Assembly (NCBI GenBank): GCA_017544745.1
Contig: JAFYDO010000220.1
Coordinates: forward strand, 1 to 5,123
Length of the DNA stretch: 5,123 bases
DNA from: Treponema sp.
Lineage (GTDB): Bacteria > Spirochaetota > Spirochaetia > Treponematales > Treponemataceae
Reading direction: 5' to 3'
The notes under the pieces were generated by a model, which was given only the letters and a program-made list of their open reading frames with translations, searched no databases and was not told the origin of the DNA. The number at the start of each line of letters is the position of its first letter. Position 1 is the stretch's first letter. Positions 1-5,123 of this stretch are shown piece after piece. A program made the translations under genes and the position numbers.

Positions 1-540
1 GATGTTTCAGAGCAGATTTCTACAGCCGGCTACGAAGCTTCTGGTACATCAAACATGAAGTTTATGGTAAACGGTGCTTTGACACTCGGAACTATGGACG
101 GTGCCAATATCGAGATTTTTGAAGAAGCAGGAAAAGAAAACGGCTTTGTATTTGGTTTACTCACAGAAGAAATCAAAAAGATGGAAGCAGAGCATTCTTA
201 CAATCCACAGGAATACATTGACTGCAACCCGGCTCTTGCAAAGGTTATCAATCAGCTTGTAGACGGAACTTATGATCCAACTCACCAGCTTTTCAAAGAG
301 CTTCACGACTCTTTGATTTATGGTGTAGAAGGTCAGCGTCCTGATGTTTACTACGTTCTTGCCGACTTTGACCGCTACTGCAAAGCTCAGGAAAAAATTG
401 CCGCCGCTTATGCCGACCGCAAAAACTGGGCTAAGATGGCTTTGCGCAACATCGCCAATTCCGGCAAGTTCTCAAGTGACCGCACAATCGAAGATTACGT
501 TCGCGACATCTGGAAGTTGAATAAGCTGGAAATTAAATAA
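1..540 (+). CDS. glgP: Glycogen/starch (alpha-glucan) phosphorylase, C-terminal 179 residues (5' end outside window)
   Basis: Glycogen phosphorylase is a cytosolic glycosyltransferase family 35 enzyme. It releases glucose 1-phosphate from the non-reducing ends of alpha-1,4-glucans, using pyridoxal phosphate as cofactor. The frame is open from base 1, so the ATG at 55 is internal and not the start. Residues 12-24 of the fragment read EASGTSNMKFMVN, the family signature. K20 is the cofactor-binding lysine (Lys680 in rabbit muscle enzyme) and E12 matches the active-site Glu672. The following NGALTLGTMDGANIEI is also near-invariant. The C-terminus, with YVRDIWKL near the end, is typical, so the gene ends normally with TAA at 538-540. 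The family is usually about 800-850 residues, so roughly three quarters lies upstream. The neighbours give no glycogen-operon context. The family is certain; choosing GlgP over a maltodextrin phosphorylase is not possible from this fragment. Confidence 0.96.
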   Translation, partial: DVSEQISTAGYEASGTSNMKFMVNGALTLGTMDGANIEIFEEAGKENGFVFGLLTEEIKKMEAEHSYNPQEYIDCNPALAKVINQLVDGTYDPTHQLFKELHDSLIYGVEGQRPDVYYVLADFDRYCKAQEKIAAAYADRKNWAKMALRNIANSGKFSSDRTIEDYVRDIWKLNKLEIK

Positions 541-543
541 ACT

Positions 544-564
544 TTGTCATTCCCCGGCTTGATC
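544..564. repeat. Truncated half of a CCCCGG-type palindromic intergenic repeat
   Basis: The gap between the two convergent stop codons contains TTGTCATTCCCCGGCTTGATC. This resembles the left arm and loop of a dispersed palindrome whose complete copies continue into CCGGGGAATC. The right arm is absent here: the sequence passes directly into TTAAATAATT. It therefore cannot fold into the usual hairpin and is unlikely to terminate transcription. The resemblance to known repeats is from memory, not from a search. Confidence 0.4.
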
Positions 565-572
565 TTAAATAA

Positions 573-1922
573 TTACATACCTTTCAAATCAACTTTATAT
601 ACAAAGTTTGGCAGAAGGCTGTTTTGGATGAACATTGTCATATAAATCGGAAGGTATGTAATTTTACCAGCTTCTTTAATATTATCATTACAGAGAACAT
701 ACGCTTTTTTAATATCATAATCCGGATTTGCAAGAACATTCTTTAAGGCGTTGTGGCGTTCATAATCTTTGCCGGATTTTACTTCTATAGGAACAATTTC
801 ATCGTCTAACTTAATTACAAAATCAAGCTCACCCTGTTTTTTACTGTTGAAATAGAAAAGATTAAAGTTGTGTGCTTTTAGTTCCTGTGCCACTGTGTTT
901 TCAATAATTGCACCAAAGTTAATGCCATTTTCATTATTCAGAATTTTCAGTTGTATTCCCTGTGCGTATTGACTTGCCAGTAGGCCAACATCATTAGAAA
1001 AAAGCTTGAACAGATTGCGCTGTTTTGCAAGCTCCAGAGGCAGAGTAGGAGATTCAAGGTTATAAGTTGGTAGTGCAACCCCCGCCTCTCTAAGCCAGAT
1101 AAAGCTGTTTTCATAACGGCTGAATTTAAGATTCTCGTTCAGTTTTTTTAGAATAAAGCGCTTGTTCTGGGAATTCAGCTCTGATGGAATCAAATCAAAA
1201 ATATCTTCAATGTAGAGTTTGTTTTGAGGATCATATTGAGAAATATCTTCGCGGTACATATGTAGAATTGATTTTTGAACTGCCAGTACATTTTGAATAT
1301 TATTAGTATCAATATAAGTCTGAACAACGGCAGGCATTCCTCCTGTTATCATATAAAGCCTGAAAAGCTGCATCATTTTTTCATGGACAAGAGAATCAAC
1401 AGGTATCTTTTGTTCAAAACTTTTTTTAAGTGCATCAAAAACTTGAGCTTGAACTCCGCAGGCAATAAAGAATTCCTCCAGATCTAAAGGGTACATTTCT
1501 TTGATTGTCATAAAACCAACAGGCACAGAACGGAGTCCTTTAAGTTCAATTCCCAGCAATGAACCGCTGAGCGCATAACGGTAGCTTCCTTCTTCAACAA
1601 GAAATTTTATAGCTGTCACAATTTCAGGAACTTTCTGGACTTCATCAAAGAAAATAAGGGTCTTTCCCTTTTGCATGGGTTGATTTGTCAGAGCTGATAT
1701 CCTTAAAAGAATATCGTTTGTGTCTTTTGCATTATTAAAAGCCTGGATGGCTTGCGGCATTTCTATAAAATTGATTTCAATAAAGTTTTCAAAATGAGAT
1801 TTTCCAAATTCGCGGATTACAAAGGATTTTCCTATCTGGCGCGCACCTGTTACAAGAAGAGCTTCTCTTGAGTTTTCTGAATAAAAGTGTTCCAATTCTG
1901 AATAAATCTTTCTGAATAACAT
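573..1922 (-). CDS. AAA+ ATPase with DUF4143 / PD-(D/E)xK-like C-terminal region
   Basis: This is a complete 449-residue protein of the ATP-binding DUF4143 family, which is common, patchily distributed and mostly without a known function. The N-terminal ATPase has a Walker A GARQIGKS at residues 26-33, a Walker B LIFFDE at 89-94 followed by VQKVPE, and a sensor-like ALSGSLLG at 117-124. A helical middle region follows. The C-terminal region reads GAIIENTVAQEL (337-348), GELDFVI (364-370) and IEVKSGK (379-385). E341, D367, E380 and K382 fit a PD-(D/E)xK nuclease-type core, although nuclease activity is not established for the family. There is no signal peptide or membrane segment. The start is supported by a strong ribosome site seven bases upstream and by the expected N-terminus just ahead of the Walker A motif. 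The gene is more A+T rich than its neighbours, has its own promoter with tandem repeats, and has no functional link to either flank, which suggests acquired accessory DNA. Confidence 0.92.
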   Translation of the reverse strand: MLFRKIYSELEHFYSENSREALLVTGARQIGKSFVIREFGKSHFENFIEINFIEMPQAIQAFNNAKDTNDILLRISALTNQPMQKGKTLIFFDEVQKVPEIVTAIKFLVEEGSYRYALSGSLLGIELKGLRSVPVGFMTIKEMYPLDLEEFFIACGVQAQVFDALKKSFEQKIPVDSLVHEKMMQLFRLYMITGGMPAVVQTYIDTNNIQNVLAVQKSILHMYREDISQYDPQNKLYIEDIFDLIPSELNSQNKRFILKKLNENLKFSRYENSFIWLREAGVALPTYNLESPTLPLELAKQRNLFKLFSNDVGLLASQYAQGIQLKILNNENGINFGAIIENTVAQELKAHNFNLFYFNSKKQGELDFVIKLDDEIVPIEVKSGKDYERHNALKNVLANPDYDIKKAYVLCNDNIKEAGKITYLPIYMTMFIQNSLLPNFVYKVDLKGM

Positions 1923-1929
1923 AGTTATG

Positions 1930-1937
1930 CCTCCTTT
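1930..1937 (-). promoter_or_regulatory. Ribosome binding site of the DUF4143 ATPase gene
   Basis: The minus strand reads AAAGGAGG, with seven bases between AGGAGG and the ATG at 1922. This strong Shine-Dalgarno site fixes the start codon. Its first two bases are also the edge of the first tandem repeat (1936-1937), so the repeat directly abuts the ribosome site. Confidence 0.85.
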
Positions 1938-2013
1938 GTCCGTTTTTCCAAGGTAATTTTACCATGTATTGTCCGTTTTTCCAAGGAAATTTTCTGTATT
2001 TTGTCCGTTTTTC
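1936..2013. repeat. Three tandem 32-33 bp repeats, candidate operator array
   Basis: Copies start at 1936, 1969 and 2001, giving periods of 33 and 32 bp. All three begin TTGTCCGTTTTTC. Copies 1 (1936-1960) and 2 (1969-1993) match over 25 bases with one mismatch: TTGTCCGTTTTTCCAAGG, then T or A, then AATTTT. Both also end in TGTAT just before the next copy. Copy 3 keeps only the first 13 bases before diverging into TCAAAAAATCGG. The array covers the -35, spacer, -10 and predicted transcription start of the ATPase promoter. Spacing near three helical turns would place the copies on about the same DNA face. Repression, perhaps autoregulatory, is an inference. Confidence 0.75.
1956..1984 (-). promoter_or_regulatory. 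Sigma-70-type promoter of the DUF4143 ATPase gene
   Basis: On the minus strand, TTGGAA (1984-1979, four of six matches to TTGACA) is followed by a 17-base spacer and TAAAAT (1961-1956, five of six matches to TATAAT). A TG lies one base upstream of TAAAAT, making an extended -10. Transcription would start near 1949, giving a leader of about 27 bases that carries the AAAGGAGG site. The -35 hexamer belongs to repeat copy 2 and the start site lies in copy 1. Confidence 0.6.
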
Positions 2014-2040
2014 TCAAAAAATCGGTAGGTTAAACCAAAA

Positions 2041-2054
2041 TAAAATGATAGAAT
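2041..2054 (+). promoter_or_regulatory. Possible -10 elements for the EamA transporter gene
   Basis: TAAAAT (2041-2046) and TAGAAT (2049-2054) each match TATAAT at five of six positions. Neither has a convincing -35 hexamer at 16-18 bases upstream. Either would give a very short or absent leader before the ATG at 2061. A short palindrome, GGTTAAACC (2028-2036), lies just upstream. This is a weak call in an A+T-rich stretch. Confidence 0.25.
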
Positions 2055-2060
2055 AGTTGC

Positions 2061-2966
2061 ATGAACAAAAAAACTGTGTCTTTTCTTGCATCTTTTGGGC
2101 TTTTGCTTTGTGCTGCAATCTGGGGCTTTGCCTTTGTGGTTGTAAAGGACAGCCTGGATTATGTGGGTGCCGTTTACATGATTGCTATCCGTTATTCTCT
2201 GGCGGCTTTAGTGATGTCCCTGATTTTTATAAAAAAGTGGCGCCTGCTGGATGCACGTTACCTTCGCCATGGACTATTAACCGGCTTCTTTCTTTTTACT
2301 GCCTACACAACTCAGACAATTGGCTGTGACTATACAACTGCCGGCAAAAATGCATTTCTTACAACAGTTTATGTTATTTTAATTCCGCTTATTTCCTGGG
2401 CCCTGTATAAAAAACGCCCTGGCTGGTATGTTTTTGTTGCGGCAATTTTGTCGCTTACGGGAATTGGCTTACTCGCGTTGGGCACCGGTGACAGGGCAGG
2501 ACTTAATCTTGGAGACGGCCTGACCCTTGTCTGCGGACTTTTTTACGCCCTTCACATTATCTGGACTGCAAAATATAACGAGCAGGGGGACGACACTTTA
2601 TTTTTGACACTTCTGCAATTTGTAGTCTGTGCGCTTTTAGGATGGGTACTGGCTCCAATTTACGACGGAGCTTTTCCGGTTGCAGGCATACAAAACCCAC
2701 GCGTTATAATCTCCATGCTTTATCTTGGACTTTTAAGCACCATGCTCTGCTTTAGTCTGCAGAACATAGGCCTTAAATACGTGCAGTCTTCGCTGGCTTC
2801 ACTTTTTTTGAGTTTTGAATCTGTTTTTGGTGTACTCTTTAGCACGCTGTTTCTGCATGAAAAACTCACACTCAGAATGGGCATTGGCTGTGTTCTCATT
2901 TTCTTTGCGGTAGTGCTGGCAGAGACAAAGTTTAAATTTAAGAAAGCTCCGGATGATCCTTCATAA
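2061..2966 (+). CDS. Drug/metabolite transporter (DMT) superfamily permease, two EamA domains
   Basis: This 301-residue protein is an inner-membrane exporter or permease of the DMT superfamily, and its length is normal for the family. It has about ten hydrophobic segments, near residues 8-28, 34-56, 70-88, 97-115, 122-141, 152-170, 178-200, 214-234, 241-263 and 272-288. They form two EamA repeats (roughly 10-140 and 155-288). Recognisable family patterns are AAIWGFAFV (18-26), TTAGKNAFLTTVYVILIPL (92-110), and the repeat-2 SLFLSFESVFGVLFSTLFLHEKLT (247-270), whose acidic residue E253 and LHEKLT are characteristic. A lysine-rich tail (KFKFKK, 290-295) should be cytoplasmic. The ATG at 2061 is chosen because the first helix follows at the expected distance, but no Shine-Dalgarno sequence precedes it. 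The 3' end overlaps the convergent epimerase gene by 29 bases. The substrate cannot be predicted; amino-acid or metabolite export is typical for the family. Confidence 0.93.
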   Translation: MNKKTVSFLASFGLLLCAAIWGFAFVVVKDSLDYVGAVYMIAIRYSLAALVMSLIFIKKWRLLDARYLRHGLLTGFFLFTAYTTQTIGCDYTTAGKNAFLTTVYVILIPLISWALYKKRPGWYVFVAAILSLTGIGLLALGTGDRAGLNLGDGLTLVCGLFYALHIIWTAKYNEQGDDTLFLTLLQFVVCALLGWVLAPIYDGAFPVAGIQNPRVIISMLYLGLLSTMLCFSLQNIGLKYVQSSLASLFLSFESVFGVLFSTLFLHEKLTLRMGIGCVLIFFAVVLAETKFKFKKAPDDPS

Positions 2967-3774
2967 GTGAATCAATCCATTTTACACTCTGAATATATTC
3001 TTCGTCAGTTGTAAGATGCTCAATAATCATAGGCATGTCGCTGCGCACGGCACTTGCAAGGCTGATGTAGCGCGGAATGTCAAGCGTTCCCTGACCACAT
3101 GCGCATTCCTGTAATTGAAAAGTATATTCTTCTTTAAGCAGGATATCTTTAAGGTGGCAGCTGCAAATCTGCTCTCCAAGTTTTTCAAAACATTCATCCA
3201 AAAAGCGGTCATTAAAAAAGTAGCGGTCCGGGGAAGTAATCATATTTACAACATCAAGGTGTGCACCAAACTGCGGACGGTCTACATCCTTCATGAGTCT
3301 GACATATTCATCCGGCCCGCTTGGAATCATCCATGGCATAGACTCTATACTGAATTTTGTCTGTGTCGGGTTTGCGCGGTCAATAATTTGTTGGACCATT
3401 TTTACAGCCATGTCCCAGGCTTCGTTACTAAAGTTCTGGCGGTAGCCTCCGTCCCAGCGCGGGCCATAAGGAGTTCCAACAACATTTACACAGCAGCGAG
3501 CTCCAATGCGGTCTGCCATTTTAAGCTGTTCTACGGCATAGTCAATCCATCTTGCACGTTCTGCGGGCTCGGCGGCTAGAGTGTTCCTCCAGACTCCAAC
3601 CTCGGCAATTACAAGTCCTGCGTCATTTGCGGCTTTTTTATATGCCATTATTTTTTCCTGGCCGGCGTTGCAGTCCACCGGGAAAACTACGCTTTTAAGG
3701 CCGAGCTCCGTGTGTTTTTTTGCCCAGTCTTCCGGCGAAGTGTGAGCGAGAGAAGAGGATATTCCTAAATACAT
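2938..3774 (-). CDS. Sugar phosphate isomerase/epimerase family protein (xylose isomerase-like TIM barrel)
   Basis: This complete 278-residue cytosolic protein has the AP-endonuclease-2/xylose-isomerase-like TIM-barrel fold, shared by IolE, IolI, tagatose/psicose epimerases and related keto-sugar lyases. Likely divalent metal ligands lie at the ends of successive strands: E144 (FSIESMPW), D174 (GAHLDVVN), H207 (SCHLKD) and E252 (MIIEHL). GQGTLD (227-232) matches the GxGxxD loop of the family. The N-terminus MYLGISSSLA is a normal first barrel strand. A good AAAGGAG site six bases ahead supports the ATG at 3774. This is the last gene of the operon; its ATG shares one base with the preceding stop (TAATG), so translation is probably coupled. 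The fold is secure. The reaction could be isomerisation, epimerisation, dehydration or beta-elimination of a keto-sugar or inositol-like compound; the sequence alone does not decide. Confidence 0.9.
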   Translation of the reverse strand: MYLGISSSLAHTSPEDWAKKHTELGLKSVVFPVDCNAGQEKIMAYKKAANDAGLVIAEVGVWRNTLAAEPAERARWIDYAVEQLKMADRIGARCCVNVVGTPYGPRWDGGYRQNFSNEAWDMAVKMVQQIIDRANPTQTKFSIESMPWMIPSGPDEYVRLMKDVDRPQFGAHLDVVNMITSPDRYFFNDRFLDECFEKLGEQICSCHLKDILLKEEYTFQLQECACGQGTLDIPRYISLASAVRSDMPMIIEHLTTDEEYIQSVKWIDSLMKDHPELS

Positions 3775-4658
3775 TAAAAACTCCTTTTATGAATTACCGA
3801 AGCGTCAAAGTGGGCCAGGTCGCAAACCCCGGTTCTTGCCATAACCCCTGCGAGTTCTGCGGTCATAGCCTTCATGCGGTCTGCAGTGGCGCCGGCACCT
3901 TCTTTGAGTAAAGGCATTAAGTGGCGGCCAACTCCCACGGCGGTTGCACCAAGCGCAAGGCATTTATAGGCGTCCATTCCGCTTTCTATTCCGCAGTCTA
4001 CAAAAACCGGAATCTCTTTACCGACAACCTGCATAATTTCTGGCAATATCATAAGTGGCGGAACTGCATAACTCATGATTCCATGGTGATGAGAAACAAT
4101 AATTCCTTTGCAGCCGGCTTTAAGACAGCGTTCGGCATCCTGTGTGCTCAAAACTCCCTTGGCAATAAAAGGAACCCCCGCTGCCTGAACAAAGTCGTGC
4201 AGCTCCTCCGTAGTCTTAGCCTTCATAGGAAGGTCAAATACTTTGTCGTAACCGCCGTTTGCATTAAAGGCGTGGTCAATATCCATGCCAACGGCAAAGC
4301 ATCCGGCGCCAACGGCGTGTTCAATCTTACGGAAAACTTCTTTATTGTCCTCGTGCGGTTTGATTATTTTTATTGTGGCAGCCCCTGTGGCAACAATGTC
4401 TTCCAGCTCCTTGTCTTCTCCCATTCCAACCCAGTGAACTGCATTTGCTTTTGCAGCGGCTTGTGCATAAACTACCATTCCGTTTGGAGCGGTGTTGTGC
4501 AGGTGAGAAAGGGCAGCGGTCATAATAGGTGTGTCAAAGGTGCGGCCGTAAAGCTCAAGCTTTGTAGAGGGCAGCACAGAATTAACATAACGGGTTTCGA
4601 GCAAAATTGAGTCAAAATAGTCGCGGGTTATTTTATCTGAATTTGCGGTGTATTCCAT
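3774..4658 (-). CDS. Divergent FMN-dependent alpha-hydroxy-acid dehydrogenase/oxidase family protein
   Basis: This 294-residue TIM-barrel flavoprotein belongs to the lactate/glycolate oxidase (FMN_dh) family but is shorter than the usual 350-390 residues. Family features are LELYGRTFDTPIMTAAL (34-50), K167 in FIAKGVLSTQDAERCLKAG, S189-G193 in IIVSHHHG, the flavin-phosphate region VDCGIESGMDAYKCLALGA (220-238) and VGVGR (241-245). Differences are marked. The usual SNHGGRQ is SHHHGIM (189-195), so H191 can stand for the catalytic histidine but the substrate-binding arginine is replaced by I194. The usual QLY tyrosine is absent from ATIKIIKPH (94-102), and DGGIR reads DCGIE. A classical 2-hydroxy-acid substrate is therefore unlikely. 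FMN binding and some redox or isomerase role remain plausible. The start has GGAGG eight bases upstream. It lies between the oxidoreductase and the epimerase in one operon. Confidence 0.85.
   Translation of the reverse strand: MEYTANSDKITRDYFDSILLETRYVNSVLPSTKLELYGRTFDTPIMTAALSHLHNTAPNGMVVYAQAAAKANAVHWVGMGEDKELEDIVATGAATIKIIKPHEDNKEVFRKIEHAVGAGCFAVGMDIDHAFNANGGYDKVFDLPMKAKTTEELHDFVQAAGVPFIAKGVLSTQDAERCLKAGCKGIIVSHHHGIMSYAVPPLMILPEIMQVVGKEIPVFVDCGIESGMDAYKCLALGATAVGVGRHLMPLLKEGAGATADRMKAMTAELAGVMARTGVCDLAHFDASVIHKRSF
3781..3787 (-). promoter_or_regulatory. Ribosome binding site of the epimerase-family gene, inside the FMN gene
   Basis: AAAGGAG lies six bases before the ATG at 3774. It sits entirely within the last codons of the FMN-enzyme gene, where it encodes part of the C-terminal HKRSF. 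It supports the chosen start and translational coupling. Confidence 0.8.
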
Positions 4659-4666
4659 TTACGGTT

Positions 4667-4671
4667 CCTCC
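4667..4671 (-). promoter_or_regulatory. Ribosome binding site of the FMN-enzyme gene
   Basis: GGAGG lies eight bases before the ATG at 4658, in the 18-base gap after the upstream oxidoreductase stop. There is no room for a separate promoter in this gap, so the genes are cotranscribed. Confidence 0.8.
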
Positions 4672-4676
4672 AGAGT

Positions 4677-5123
4677 TTATTTTTCCCAAGGGTACTTCAT
4701 GTCCCAGTCTGCGCGCAGGCCGTCCATTACGTCGCACAAGTCTTCTGACTTTTTGAAAGTGTGAACGTTCGATTCTGTTTTACCGGCAAGAATACATTCT
4801 GTTGCGTGAATAAGCTCGTATTCATATCCGTTTGTTTTGAACGGACAGCGGATCTGCTGTACTAAATCTGCCTCGTTGCCCCAGATGTTTTTATAAACAT
4901 AAACATCAGCTTTCTGGGTGCAGAAAAAGTTTTCTACAGTGATATAGCCTTTTTCGCCAAAGATTACGGCATCGTGAGTAGGACCGCCCGCACTTGGTAA
5001 GTCCATTGCATCCTGGAAGCTTGTAACAATTCCGTTTTCAAAAGCAAGGTTTACGCTGTTCCAGGCGTCCACTCCTTTGAGCATGCGCACAATAGAACTT
5101 GTAGACGCAACCGGAGAAAAGCC
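4677..5123 (-). CDS. Gfo/Idh/MocA family NAD(P)-dependent oxidoreductase, C-terminal 148 residues (5' end outside window)
   Basis: Members of this family oxidise or reduce hydroxyls of sugars, inositols and related compounds with NAD(P). Only the C-terminal alpha/beta substrate domain is visible. The frame stays open from the GTG at 5090 to the window edge (reading GFSPVASTSSI before it), so that GTG is internal and the gene continues beyond 5123. Recognisable features are the strand run VNLAFENGIVTSFQDAM, then VIFGEKGYITVENFF, which matches the family's GTKGxIxI pattern. NGYEYELIHATECILAGKTES then matches the usual YEYEIxxxxxCIxxGKxES. The ending, DVMDGLRADWDMKYPWEK, is the typical MDxIRxxWGxKYPFE tail of the dihydrodiol dehydrogenase-like branch. 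The Rossmann nucleotide-binding domain and the catalytic lysine motif are outside the window. It is upstream in the operon with the FMN enzyme and the epimerase. The family is confident; the substrate is unknown. Confidence 0.9.
   Translation of the reverse strand, partial: GFSPVASTSSIVRMLKGVDAWNSVNLAFENGIVTSFQDAMDLPSAGGPTHDAVIFGEKGYITVENFFCTQKADVYVYKNIWGNEADLVQQIRCPFKTNGYEYELIHATECILAGKTESNVHTFKKSEDLCDVMDGLRADWDMKYPWEK

Noticed and set aside
541..572. Bidirectional intrinsic terminator between the phosphorylase and ATPase genes
   Set aside because: CCCCGG has no complementary arm within the gap, and no stem followed by a T-run is seen.
1936..2013. CRISPR array
   Set aside because: Only three short copies with 32-33 base period and similar, not unique, intervening sequence. 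No cas genes are present, and the array lies on a promoter.
1936..2013. Repeats as a remnant of a repetitive coding sequence
   Set aside because: The periods of 33 and 32 bases do not hold a common reading frame, and the array contains a promoter and abuts a ribosome site.
2028..2036. GGTTAAACC palindrome as an operator
   Set aside because: Only nine bases, single copy, in A+T-rich DNA. Chance occurrence is likely, so it is mentioned only with the possible promoter.
2951..2959. GGATGATCC palindrome at the convergent gene ends as a terminator
   Set aside because: The stem is four pairs with a one-base loop and has no T-run, so it cannot act as an intrinsic terminator.
3115..3579. 154-codon open frame on the plus strand opposite the epimerase gene
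   Set aside because: No family resemblance or ribosome site, and it is fully covered by the well-supported TIM-barrel gene.
3921..4610. 229-codon open frame on the plus strand, antisense to the FMN-enzyme gene
   Set aside because: Its translation is rich in Cys, Asn and His with no recognisable domain, and it lies wholly opposite a gene with clear family motifs and a ribosome site. It is a shadow of that gene.
5088..5090. GTG as a start codon for a short 137-residue protein
   Set aside because: The frame continues open to the window edge, and the protein begins in the middle of the Gfo/Idh/MocA C-terminal domain. The GTG is an internal valine codon.

Overview
The window looks like chromosomal DNA of a gut- or rumen-type bacterium. 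A spirochaete of the Treponema group is my best guess, but this is inference. It rests on moderate G+C in the metabolic genes, strong AGGAGG-type ribosome sites, and a truncated copy of a GTCATTCCCCGGCTTGATC palindromic repeat that I associate with Treponema and some other bacteria. No rRNA or marker gene fixes the taxonomy.

Layout, left to right. (1) Positions 1-540 (+) hold the last 179 codons of glycogen phosphorylase, including the lysine that carries pyridoxal phosphate. (2) A 32-base convergent gap holds half of a palindromic repeat. (3) Positions 573-1922 (-) hold a complete AAA+ ATPase of the DUF4143 type, with a C-terminal PD-(D/E)xK-like region. It is visibly more A+T rich than its neighbours. 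(4) The 138-base divergent gap 1923-2060 holds three tandem units of about 32-33 bp, each starting TTGTCCGTTTTTC. They lie across a good sigma-70-type promoter for the ATPase gene. (5) Positions 2061-2966 (+) hold a ten-helix drug/metabolite (EamA) transporter. Its last 29 bases overlap the end of the convergent operon. (6) From the right edge down to 2938 (-) runs a tight three-gene operon: a Gfo/Idh/MocA oxidoreductase (C-terminal part only), a short and divergent member of the FMN-dependent alpha-hydroxy-acid dehydrogenase family, and a xylose-isomerase-like TIM-barrel isomerase/epimerase. The last two genes share one base (TAATG).

The operon pairs two redox enzymes with a metal-type sugar isomerase/epimerase/lyase fold, which suggests catabolism of a modified sugar, polyol or glycoside through a keto intermediate. 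The substrate cannot be read from the sequence. The FMN enzyme lacks the arginine and tyrosine that normally bind the alpha-hydroxy-acid carboxylate, so its standard annotation (lactate/glycolate oxidase) is doubtful.

The two points most worth a second look are this enzyme in its operon and the tandem repeats at the ATPase promoter. I see no CRISPR array, RNA gene, insertion sequence or clear intrinsic terminator.
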